From Paenibacillus_AR mesotrionivorans (lineage in GTDB: Bacteria; Bacillota; Bacilli; Paenibacillales; NBRC-103111), in contig NZ_JBJURJ010000011.1 in the NCBI RefSeq assembly GCF_046098205.1, positions 124,001 to 188,000 on the forward strand: 64,000 nucleotides of DNA. Reading direction: 5' to 3'. A program made the position numbers and the translations under genes. Every line of letters starts with the position of its first letter. Position 1 is the first letter of the stretch. The notes beneath the pieces were generated by a model that worked only from the letters and a program-made list of their open reading frames with translations, did no database searches and was not told the DNA's origin. Shown in pieces: positions 52,948-61,110 of the stretch.

Positions 52948-53160
52948 CCCGTCCAGAAATCTGTGCAATTCCTGAAGGTTTCAAATTGATCATTCCATTG
53001 GCCTCCCATACCGTCCATATTAGACCAATCGCATCCGCTCAGCTATAAGCCAATGGAAGATTGTTATGGCATAATGTCACATGAAACGTAAGCCCTTTCG
53101 GATACCCGTCCAGGTAGTGTATACTTAAAGAATATCTACAGGACGAAAGGATGGCCCGCT

Positions 53161-54000
53161 GTGAACCACCGTTCCTCTGAAAAACATTTTATCGGCGAGG
53201 CATTCTCCATCCAGCAGCTGCGAAAGCTCGGCTTTGACAAGATGGCACGTCCCCACTCCCATACCTGCTACGAGCTGTATTATCTCCTGCATGGAGAACG
53301 TGTTTACTTTATGAACGGCAATGTTTATGTAGCCCGCAAAGGCGACCTGATGCTGGTCATGCCGGGAGACCTGCACTCCACCTCCAGCTCCCAGGTTGAG
53401 GAGTTCGAGCGGGTGCTTCTCCATTTCTCGCCGGAATTTCTTTCCGGAGAGGACGGGTCGATTTTAGAGCAGGCGCCTTTTTTGGAGTCGGGAATGATTC
53501 ATCTGCCCTTGAAGGAGCAGCCCGAGCTGGAAAGACTGCTTCTGGGCATGCTGGCCGAATGCCAGGAAAGCCACAATTTTTATGAGACCTTTGTCAGACA
53601 GCTGTTGACTGAATTCCTTATCCGTGTACACCGTACTGCTCTAGGGGCCGACGATATGCCGCAGCCCCGACATCCCATGCACCAAAAGATTTCGGAAATT
53701 TCCGCCTATATTCACGAGCACTACCGGGAGCCGTTGACGCTGGAGGAGCTTTCCCGGCAATTTTACATCAGTCCGGCTTACCTTAGCCGGGTGTTCCTCA
53801 AGCTGACAGGCTTCCATTTGAGCGAATACATTCGGGTGGTCCGGGTCAGGGAAGCCCAGAATATGCTCCGCAACACCCGGGAAAAGATTCAGCTGATTGC
53901 CGAGCAGGTAGGCTTCGAGCATGTTTCCCACTTTAACAAAACCTTCAAAAGTATTACCGGCTCCTCTCCGCTCCACTACCGGAAGCAGCACAGAATGTAG
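53161..54000 (+). CDS. AraC-family transcriptional regulator
   Basis: A 279-residue regulator starting at GTG 53161 behind AAAGGATG. The N-terminal domain is an AraC-type cupin (HSHTCYELYYLLHGERVYFMNGNVY, GDLMLVMPGDLHSTSS), and the C-terminal HTH pair is LTLEELSRQFYISPAYLSRVF and IQLIAEQVGFEHVSHFNKTF. TATACT at 53119-53124 is a possible -10. Target genes are not adjacent on the same strand; the SDR-ThuA operon diverges from it across a 517-base gap. Confidence 0.9.
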   Translation: MNHRSSEKHFIGEAFSIQQLRKLGFDKMARPHSHTCYELYYLLHGERVYFMNGNVYVARKGDLMLVMPGDLHSTSSSQVEEFERVLLHFSPEFLSGEDGSILEQAPFLESGMIHLPLKEQPELERLLLGMLAECQESHNFYETFVRQLLTEFLIRVHRTALGADDMPQPRHPMHQKISEISAYIHEHYREPLTLEELSRQFYISPAYLSRVFLKLTGFHLSEYIRVVRVREAQNMLRNTREKIQLIAEQVGFEHVSHFNKTFKSITGSSPLHYRKQHRM

Positions 54001-54026
54001 ATGGCAGGCCGCAATACGCAGAACAA

Positions 54027-54063
54027 ACAAACCGTCTCCGGCGTTGGAGGCGGTTTGTTTATG
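54027..54063 (+). terminator. rho-independent terminator
   Basis: ACAAACCGTCTCC pairs with GGAGGCGGTTTGT, with a T-rich tail. It closes the AraC gene. Confidence 0.8.
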
Positions 54064-54186
54064 TTTTTCCGGTATGAGCTGATATTCCTTTTCTATGGTA
54101 TTTTTTTACATCCCCTTCTCCACCAAATACCCTCCTACCTCTTCTTTCGAACACTATCCCATCTGCTCAGAAACAGGCTTATGGCC

Positions 54187-54290
54187 TAAGCCTGTTCGCT
54201 TATGATCTAACCCCTGTTCGCTATGATCTTACCCCTGTCTGCTTACCATCTAAGCCCTGTTTGGTTGCGATCTAACCCCTGTTTGAATAA
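54187..54290 (+). repeat. five-copy 21-22-bp tandem repeat
   Basis: Units begin TAAG, TAAC or TTAC at 54187, 54208, 54229, 54251 and 54273 and share CCCTGTTCG-type cores followed by CTTATGATC-type spacers. A single inverted relative occurs next to the solo repeat at 23.3 kb. Confidence 0.75.
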
Positions 54291-54330
54291 ATTTCAAATA
54301 ATCAAGTCCAGAAAATAATCGAGTTACAGC

Positions 54331-54359
54331 TTGAAACAGGAACAAACGTTTGGTATAAT
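54331..54359 (+). promoter_or_regulatory. promoter of the transposase-like gene
   Basis: TTGAAA 54331-54336, 17-bp spacer, TATAAT 54354-54359: a near-consensus vegetative promoter. Confidence 0.75.
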
Positions 54360-54402
54360 GGGAACATAAGTTCTTGTTTCGCTGTATATGAAGGTTGAGG
54401 CG

Positions 54403-55269
54403 ATGCTGGTGTCACAGGTCAATTATGAGCAAATTCTATCGGCTGGGGAGCATGAACTGGTCTCGGAAGAGGCGTGCGCGGCTTATTTGTTTGCGCTTAA
54501 ATGGCCCCACGGATTTGTTTGCCCCGAGTGCCGCCATTGTAAAGCCTACACGATTGCCACCCGCAGACTGCCTTTATTTGAATGTGTAAAATGCAGCTTT
54601 CAAGCTTCATTAACCAGCGGCACCATTATGGAGAGATCCAGAACCCCCCTGGTAAAATGGTTTGCCGCCATCCGTTTTATGTCCAGCATGGATAATGGAA
54701 TTAGCGCACTGGCTTTATCCCGGGAGCTTAGGCTTACCTATAAGACAGCCTGGACCATGCTTCACCGGATCCGCACGGCTATGGCCAGCGAAGAGCTGGA
54801 TTTTCCCTTGGAAGGGGAGGTTGCGATCCATAATGACACTTATGCCAGCCCCTGGTATCATGGTTCATTGTCGCCACATCCCCGGGAGAGCCGGGTAATC
54901 GTGGGGGCCACCCTGTCCAAGGCTGGGGAACCCGAACGCGTAACCATCCAGCTTGTAGCCCGAGAGCATTGGAACAGCTGGCGCTTCAACCGGAGTGCTA
55001 TCCGGCATTTTATGGAGACACGCATGGACTGGAAAGCCAGGCTGGTTTATTCTCCTATCAATTTCTATGCCTCTCCCCGCCATAAGAAAAGGCTGTCTGT
55101 AATGAAAGATGCAGCCCGATGGCTGAACAACACCTTCCATGGCATCGGGAAAAAGTATCTGCAGTCTTATTTGCTGGAATTCTGCTGCCGTGTGAACCTG
55201 TCCCTGGCGGGCCGGCCGGCTTTCCATACCATCAGTCAAATTTGCACAGACAGCAGAACGGTGGCCTGA
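54403..55269 (+). CDS. IS1595/ISXO2-like transposase with degenerate catalytic site
   Basis: A 288-residue protein with an N-terminal zinc ribbon (C40, C43, C61, C64) and the family segment SLTSGTIMERSRTPLVKWFAA. The C-terminal GIGKKYLQSYLLEFCCRVN resembles the end of IS1595 transposases. The first catalytic aspartate, normally in a VDETY-type motif, is replaced: the region reads AIHNDTYASP with N144. The region expected to carry the second aspartate reads LVYSPINFYASP. It is therefore probably inactive as a nuclease. ATG 54403 is eight bases after GAAGG. The open frame and strong promoter suggest recent decay or reuse. Confidence 0.7.
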   Translation: MLVSQVNYEQILSAGEHELVSEEACAAYLFALKWPHGFVCPECRHCKAYTIATRRLPLFECVKCSFQASLTSGTIMERSRTPLVKWFAAIRFMSSMDNGISALALSRELRLTYKTAWTMLHRIRTAMASEELDFPLEGEVAIHNDTYASPWYHGSLSPHPRESRVIVGATLSKAGEPERVTIQLVAREHWNSWRFNRSAIRHFMETRMDWKARLVYSPINFYASPRHKKRLSVMKDAARWLNNTFHGIGKKYLQSYLLEFCCRVNLSLAGRPAFHTISQICTDSRTVA

Positions 55270-55756
55270 TAGCCACTATTAAATAGACACGTCTTAGTCA
55301 CCTAGTCAGATCTTTTTCACGTCCACTGGACCCTGCCCCAAAAGCGGCAACCTTTGCTTTGTTAGCCCTTTCCGTTCACTTCATACTGGGTTCTTTACCC
55401 TCCTTCTAGTTCCTTGCCTCAATCCCATTTACAGCTCGCTACCCCATACGCATCGGCCTCCGCTCTGCTTTCTGCGCTTCTTTTCCCTTTATGCGGCATC
55501 AGACTGCGCTCTGTACTCCTGTTCTTTGGGTACCTTCCTGCCTTAGCCGTATCTTGACCTGTCCGCTCCTTATGTGTGAATGCTCCTTTTAACTTTATGT
55601 ACTTGGTTATCCCCGCCTTTTCCACCTTTTCCTGAGTCAATGGGATAGTGTTGGAAAGGAAAAAGAGAGGGTGGATATCCAGCCCTCTTTGTCGAATAAT
55701 ATCTATATTCTTCCAATGTAATGATGCAGTGGTGATACAAGATGGCGAATGTGGAG

Positions 55757-56542
55757 TTACCCGCGTTTGCTGTAGTCCTTGCGTTGATGCAGAGAGATGG
55801 AGCGGTAGCGGGAGGTTAAGGCTTTTAGCTTGGCGGCGGATAGCAGGCGGAAGGGGATGTGCAGGGCTTTGTTGCGGGCTGGACGCAGCAGCACTTTGTT
55901 GGACATACGGCTGTACAGGAAGTTGCCATAGGTTTCGAATTCGGAGAAGGCGAATTGCTTTCTCTTGTTCATGCTGCGGATAATGGCTTTATACCAGCTG
56001 ATTCCGTGCCGGGCTTCAATAGTCCGTTTCAGCTGGGTGACCTGCGCTTTTTCGAACAGCATATAGTGAGTGACCAGGGAGGAAGGAGCCGCGGGCCGCT
56101 GGCCCATCAGCTTGCGGTAGGTGACGAAGTATTCGCTTTGACTCCAATTCCGGGTATAAAAGACGGTCTTCCCTTCCCCTGTCCGGAACCGATGGGGGCG
56201 GATCAGCACCGTATCTGCGTCTACCACCAGATAATAGCTGGAGCTGCAAAGCTTGGCTGCGCCCAGCTTCAGCAATTGCTGGTAGAGCCAGCCTGACCGT
56301 TCCCAGCGGCTGGAGCTGTAGTGAATGTGTTTTTTGGTAATGGGGAGTACCGTGTCCTCGTCCACAAACCGGCAGCCCTTCACGCGGCAAAGCTCCAGGA
56401 TCCGTTTTTTGCGGGGAGCAATAATGAGAATTTGTCCGATGGGATGCTGCACCTGCTTGCGCAGGGCATCAATGACATGGGGCAGGGTTGCCATGTCCTT
56501 TTCGATGGCGGGAATCACAATGTCTATCCGGGGTAAGGCCAT
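55757..56542 (-). CDS. DUF6492-like glycosyltransferase-fold protein
   Basis: A 261-residue protein opening with a GT-A-like strand (RIDIVIPAIEKDMATLPHVID) and carrying a DxD-type motif in YYLVVDADTVLIRP, so a nucleotide-sugar transferase role is likely. It resembles the DUF6492 family. GGAG is eight bases before the ATG. No membrane segment is seen. It diverges from the aldehyde dehydrogenase gene. Donor and acceptor are unknown. Confidence 0.75.
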   Translation of the reverse strand: MALPRIDIVIPAIEKDMATLPHVIDALRKQVQHPIGQILIIAPRKKRILELCRVKGCRFVDEDTVLPITKKHIHYSSSRWERSGWLYQQLLKLGAAKLCSSSYYLVVDADTVLIRPHRFRTGEGKTVFYTRNWSQSEYFVTYRKLMGQRPAAPSSLVTHYMLFEKAQVTQLKRTIEARHGISWYKAIIRSMNKRKQFAFSEFETYGNFLYSRMSNKVLLRPARNKALHIPFRLLSAAKLKALTSRYRSISLHQRKDYSKRG

Positions 56543-56690
56543 ATGCTCATCTCCGATGCGGCCGAATTTTCCCCTTATGATATGCCGCTGCAGCTTACAC
56601 GGTGCAGTTGCTTCGCGAATCGGGCATACAGTAGTATGGAGAGAAACAGGGCTCGTCTACGCCCCTACCTTGTATTGGAGGAGTTTAAGA

Positions 56691-58082
56691 ATGCAGGTAT
56701 CAACAAAGGAGCAAGCAGGCAATATTGTGGAAGCGCAGCAGCGCCTATGGAGAACGGGTCAAACGCTTGAATTGCATTTCCGTCTGGAGCAGCTGCAGAA
56801 GCTGAAGGACGCCCTGCTCCGGTTTGAAAAGCCTTTGCTGGAAGCCCTCAGCAAGGACTTGGGGAAAAGCGAGTTTGAAGGCTATACCACCGAATTGGGG
56901 TTTTGTCTGAAGAGCATCAGTGAAACTGCAAAGAAGCTCCGGAAGTGGATGAAGCCCAAGAAGGTTGCGGTGCCGCTTCATTTGCAGCCCTCCCGCAGTT
57001 GGGTTCAAGCGGAGCCTTATGGTTCCGTCCTGATCATCGGTCCGTTTAATTACCCGTTCCAGCTGTTGATCGAACCCTTAATCGGTGCTATGGGGGCAGG
57101 CAATTGCGCCGTGCTGAAGCCCTCGGAGGCTGCTCCATCCGTAGCGGCGGTCGTCGCCCGTCTGATCGGAGAAACCTTCCCCGAGGATTATATCCGGGTG
57201 GTGGAAGGGGAAAAGGAAACCGTGGAGGCGTTGATTCACGCTCCTTTTGATTATATGTTCTTTACAGGCAGCGCGGCGGTGGGCAAAATTGTGATGAAGG
57301 CGGCAGCGGAGAATCTGGTGCCGGTGACGCTGGAGCTGGGGGGCAAAAGTCCGGTGATCGTGGAGCCGGATGCCAACCTGGAGCTGGCTGCCAAACGCAT
57401 TATCTGGGGCAAGCTGATTAATGCGGGGCAAACCTGTATTGCGCCGGACTATGTGCTGGCTCATTCCAGCATCAAGAATGAGCTGGTCCGGCTGATGAAA
57501 GAGGCGATTAGCCATTTCTATGGGGAGAATCCGTCAGCCAGCAAGGATTACGGCCGGATTATCCATACCCGGCATTTGGACAGACTGGCCGCCATTCTGG
57601 AGCAGGACCGTGCCCGTATCGTTCATGGAGGAGGGGTTTCCCGGGAGAACCGGTTTATGGAGCCGACCCTGCTGGACGGAGTACAATGGGAGGATGCCTC
57701 CATGGCAGAAGAAATCTTCGGGCCTATTCTGCCCATCTTGACTTATGACCGGCTGGAGGATGCCATCCTGCAGATTCAGGACCGGCCCAAGCCCTTGGCT
57801 TTGTATCTGTTTACGGAGAGCAAAAGTGTGGAGCGGCTGGTGTTGAGCCGGGTTTCCTTCGGCGGCGGCTGCATTAATGATACCATCTCCCATGTAGCCA
57901 GCTCGGCGCTGCCTTTTGGAGGAGTCGGACAATCAGGAATCGGAGCCTATCACGGACATCATAGCTTTGAGCTGTTTTCCCACCACAAGAGCATATTAAA
58001 AAAGACCAGCCGGTTGGAAACCGGACTGGCCTTTCCGCCTTACAAGGATAAGATCAAGCTGGTGCGCCGATTGTTGAAGTAA
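56691..58082 (+). CDS. aldehyde dehydrogenase (class 3, YwdH-like)
   Basis: NAD(P)-dependent aldehyde dehydrogenase of 463 residues, the length of the class 3 or fatty-aldehyde group. The cofactor site is GPFNYPFQ at 117-124, the general base E215 is in LELGGKS, and the nucleophile C249 is in NAGQTC. The C-terminal KTSRLETGLAFPPYKDKIKLVRRLLK is typical. ATG 56691 follows GGAGGAG; the frame runs upstream to 56325 through the divergent gene but has no support there. Probably oxidises medium or long-chain aldehydes. Confidence 0.93.
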   Translation: MQVSTKEQAGNIVEAQQRLWRTGQTLELHFRLEQLQKLKDALLRFEKPLLEALSKDLGKSEFEGYTTELGFCLKSISETAKKLRKWMKPKKVAVPLHLQPSRSWVQAEPYGSVLIIGPFNYPFQLLIEPLIGAMGAGNCAVLKPSEAAPSVAAVVARLIGETFPEDYIRVVEGEKETVEALIHAPFDYMFFTGSAAVGKIVMKAAAENLVPVTLELGGKSPVIVEPDANLELAAKRIIWGKLINAGQTCIAPDYVLAHSSIKNELVRLMKEAISHFYGENPSASKDYGRIIHTRHLDRLAAILEQDRARIVHGGGVSRENRFMEPTLLDGVQWEDASMAEEIFGPILPILTYDRLEDAILQIQDRPKPLALYLFTESKSVERLVLSRVSFGGGCINDTISHVASSALPFGGVGQSGIGAYHGHHSFELFSHHKSILKKTSRLETGLAFPPYKDKIKLVRRLLK

Positions 58083-58095
58083 CGGCCCCCAGTGG

Positions 58096-58950
58096 CTACA
58101 CGTCGTATTCCAGCTGCTTGACGGCCTGCTCCATAAAATCCAAGGGCGAGGGAATGGTCTCGGCGTTGTATTCCACCGCCCCGATTTTGAGGATCAGCTT
58201 CACCTTGTACTTGTCGTTGAACTCCTCGGTATTAAATTCATAAAGCTTCTGCCTGATCCGTTCCATAACCACCTTGGCCCCTTCCTTTTCCGTAAACAGG
58301 AGGAGTCCCCAGGTGGCTTCTTCTTTATCCAGCAAATACAGAATATCATTGGTCCGGATGCTGGACTGGCTGATCCGGGAGATGTCCAGAATAGCCTCCG
58401 TCAACTGGTCGGGGGGAATAAACCGCCGGATTTCCCGCCAATATTTAACCTTAATGACCAGCAAGGTTAACGGAATGTTGTACCGGACGGAAATACCGGT
58501 GAATACAGTAGCATCCTTCTGGAAGGCAAGGCTGTTCTTCAGATCCGTATTTTCATCCAGCGTGGCCAGTTTGGCTGTCTGTTCCCGCAGGACAGTATTC
58601 TCCTCCTGAAGCTGGCGCGCAGACCAGGAATACAGCCACATGGACAAGGTAAAGAGCGGAGTCATCAGCAGCCAGAAATAGGTGCGCCCCTCAATCACTC
58701 CGGCTTGGGCAACCGTCTGGTAGAGGACCATGCTGCCATAGGCGAAGATGAACACCACATTGATGATCAGCCCGGCGGTCACAGAGGAGAAGAAGGTGAT
58801 TACCGCAATAAAAAAGGCGATGGCCAGCATTATCAAATTGGTCATGGTTTGCTGCGGATCTCCGCTGATAAACAGGATGGAGATCAGGCACAGGAGCATG
58901 AAGCCAATGAGGGCGGCGTCTGAAACTAGAGCGGGCGAGGTCCGTCTCAT
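58096..58950 (-). CDS. membrane protein with degenerate GGDEF domain, YdaK-like c-di-GMP receptor candidate
   Basis: A 284-residue protein with four membrane segments in residues 12-110, a short coiled coil (ARQLQEENTVLREQ) and a GGDEF-fold domain. The active loop reads DKEEA at 208-212 instead of GGDEF, so it cannot make cyclic di-GMP, while the inhibitory site is kept as R199-T-N-D202 at the usual distance. In B. subtilis YdaK, the same state makes it a c-di-GMP receptor that activates exopolysaccharide synthesis. The start overlaps the stop of the BcsB-like gene by four bases. The last gene of the operon. Confidence 0.85.
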   Translation of the reverse strand: MRRTSPALVSDAALIGFMLLCLISILFISGDPQQTMTNLIMLAIAFFIAVITFFSSVTAGLIINVVFIFAYGSMVLYQTVAQAGVIEGRTYFWLLMTPLFTLSMWLYSWSARQLQEENTVLREQTAKLATLDENTDLKNSLAFQKDATVFTGISVRYNIPLTLLVIKVKYWREIRRFIPPDQLTEAILDISRISQSSIRTNDILYLLDKEEATWGLLLFTEKEGAKVVMERIRQKLYEFNTEEFNDKYKVKLILKIGAVEYNAETIPSPLDFMEQAVKQLEYDV

Positions 58951-61091
58951 GGCCGTTTCCTCCTTGTCAGTTGTTCATTCGGCAAAGCAGGCTTGGATTG
59001 TGCCGTTTTTCTTCTGGTGTGCTTTCTGATCAGCAGAATCAGCGACACCAGAACCAGCGCCAGCACCAAGACGGCTGCCGCGGTGAAGGTCACCACATCC
59101 TGCCTCTGCAGGATTTCGTCAAGCCCGGTGAGAGGTTTGGGGGCCGCGGTTTTTTTGAAGCGGAAGGCCTGGGTTTTGCCATCTCTGTCCGTTAATACAC
59201 CGTCCCCATAAACCTTCCACCGCGCCTCCTCCCCAGCCAGCAGGCGGGATGCCCGGAAGACAGACTCGGGCTCCGCTCCCGTCACTACCAGCATCCCACC
59301 GTTACCGTATGGCGAAGGCAGCAGTTGGAGGGTGCCGATCGTGGATGCATACCCGGGCTCCAGGCTTATTTTTTCATTGGATAGGATACGTGTCCCTTCC
59401 GCGTCGTATCGGAAGTAAAGATTATCATTCTGCGCCTTAATTACCGCGTTGTCCCGCAAAGAGCCTATGGCGATCAGGTTCCGGTCCTTCAGCTCCTCCG
59501 GCGCAGCTGAGGCTTGGCTGAACCTGACTTCACCCGTATTGCCGATGGCATACCGGCCCAAAAGGTGAAACAGATTGCCCACGGTCCGGTACAGCTCGTT
59601 GTCCCGCCGGTCAGGGAGGACCACGGAGACGGAAGCAAACTGCCCGTCCTGGATAAACGGGTACGGATAATTGTTCAGCAGCAGCTCTGTACCCTGCCGG
59701 GTCTGCAGCTGCAGGAGGGACTCCGGGGTAATGTATGCCCACGGGGTATCCTCCCGGTTGGCGGCACATGCATTGAAGTCTGCCTCCAGATCAAAGGCTA
59801 CAGTTACAGTAAAGTTTCCGGAAACCGCAAGATCCCCAGGCACCGTGAATACTGCCCGGTCGGCTTGGGCCAGCTCCTTGTGGAGCTTTTTGCTGCCGAT
59901 GGGTACTCCATTAATCTTCACCGTCATCAGGGAGCGGTCAAAATTCAAATTTTCCGCATATCGGAAATCCAGATTGATCTTGCTGGCATCTCCCAGCTCC
60001 AGATTTCCGGGCATGGCGATGTAGTAGTTGTACTCCTGGTGGAAGGGTCCTGTAAGCACACTCCCGCTTTCCGTCAGGCGAATCTCCCGAGTGAAACCGG
60101 CTGCAGGCTTGGCTACATCGGTTGCTGCATCAAGCAGCAGTGTATTGCCAGCAGCCTGGGCCATATGCTCCTGGTTGGCTACCAGCCTGCCAGCCTTCAC
60201 GAGAAGCTCCGGGGAGCGGGAGGTTACGATCAACACAGCCTTGTCCTGCACATTCACCAGCCGGATTATACCTTGATGGTCCAGGTCCGGCGGAGTCTGA
60301 AAACCAGCTACAGCCGGCTCCTTCAGCTCCTGGGGCAGGCTGTCATACAGGCCGACTGCGGTCACATAATCTTTATTCTGGATATGCTCCGCCGAATACG
60401 GCAAAAGCGGGATGGCATTCTCCGTCAGCAGATTAGTCCGGGCATACCCGGTCAAGGCATAAACGGCGGCTTCCCAATCGGAAGACTTGGGGTCGGCGGG
60501 AAGGGCCACCAGGCTGCGGCCTGCAGCAACGGCATCCGGACCGGTGATCCGGGCATTGAAGTCCCGGATGGAATCCTCCACCGGACGCAGCGTGTATTCC
60601 GTCTCGATGCGGGAAGCGCCGCCGATCCGCAGCCAATGGCCAATCCCGGTATCCTCCTGGCAGACCTGTTCGTCTGCGTAAGACCGCAGCTCCGTCTGCA
60701 GCTTCAGGGTGTTGCCCCCCTGTGCCAAGAGCCCTGCCGGCACCGGAATCTCCAGGCGCTGGCTGGTCTCCGTTCCCGTCTCCGGGTGGAAGGAATAAAA
60801 GGGATTCCCATTCAGCAAAAGGGTGACCGTGGACCATTCCTTCCGGGAAACCGCGCTAACCTGCACCTCCAGCAGCAGCTTCACCCGGCTGATCTCCCAA
60901 TAGGCAGGAAGATGAAAGGTGGTTTCACTTGAACCTGCAGAGCCGGAGAGGGAAACATCCTCTCTCACAAAAGGGACTGTATAGCTGTGGGTCCCGGTTT
61001 TGGTAAGCAAAATGGCAGCCTGGGCCCAGCTCCCTTGCATCAACAGACCGAGTACGATAAAAACCGGCAGCGTTATCCTTTTAAAGATCAT
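58947..61091 (-). CDS. BcsB-like exopolysaccharide protein (YdaN-like)
   Basis: A 714-residue protein with a signal peptide (residues 1-27), a long extracytoplasmic region of paired carbohydrate-binding-like and ferredoxin-like domains, and a C-terminal membrane anchor at about 682-702. Segments such as GSSETTFHLPAYWEISRVKLLLEV and WLRIGGASRIETEYTL match the BcsB family. It should guide the growing polymer across the envelope together with the GT2 synthase upstream. GGAG is nine bases before ATG. It overlaps the YdaK-like gene and follows the GT2 gene by 19 bases. Confidence 0.87.
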   Translation of the reverse strand: MIFKRITLPVFIVLGLLMQGSWAQAAILLTKTGTHSYTVPFVREDVSLSGSAGSSETTFHLPAYWEISRVKLLLEVQVSAVSRKEWSTVTLLLNGNPFYSFHPETGTETSQRLEIPVPAGLLAQGGNTLKLQTELRSYADEQVCQEDTGIGHWLRIGGASRIETEYTLRPVEDSIRDFNARITGPDAVAAGRSLVALPADPKSSDWEAAVYALTGYARTNLLTENAIPLLPYSAEHIQNKDYVTAVGLYDSLPQELKEPAVAGFQTPPDLDHQGIIRLVNVQDKAVLIVTSRSPELLVKAGRLVANQEHMAQAAGNTLLLDAATDVAKPAAGFTREIRLTESGSVLTGPFHQEYNYYIAMPGNLELGDASKINLDFRYAENLNFDRSLMTVKINGVPIGSKKLHKELAQADRAVFTVPGDLAVSGNFTVTVAFDLEADFNACAANREDTPWAYITPESLLQLQTRQGTELLLNNYPYPFIQDGQFASVSVVLPDRRDNELYRTVGNLFHLLGRYAIGNTGEVRFSQASAAPEELKDRNLIAIGSLRDNAVIKAQNDNLYFRYDAEGTRILSNEKISLEPGYASTIGTLQLLPSPYGNGGMLVVTGAEPESVFRASRLLAGEEARWKVYGDGVLTDRDGKTQAFRFKKTAAPKPLTGLDEILQRQDVVTFTAAAVLVLALVLVSLILLIRKHTRRKTAQSKPALPNEQLTRRKRP

Positions 61092-61110
61092 AGATGTGTT
61101 CTCCTTTGGG

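Larger units (their letters stand above)
54144..55658 (+). mobile_element. decayed IS1595-like element bounded by 27-bp inverted repeats
   Basis: The left end (54144-54170, containing GAACACTATCCCAT) and right end (55632-55658) are inverted copies with 23 of 27 positions equal. The interval of 1515 bp holds one transposase-like gene, a tandem repeat near the left end and about 360 bases with no gene near the right end. No target-site duplication is visible, and copies of the same repeat occur at 23.3 kb without a transposase. The boundaries are therefore tentative. Confidence 0.5.

Noticed and set aside
55419..55640. 73-codon minus-strand frame near the right end of the IS-like element
   Set aside because: Lysine/arginine-rich without motif, no Shine-Dalgarno and no conservation signal; treated as non-coding.
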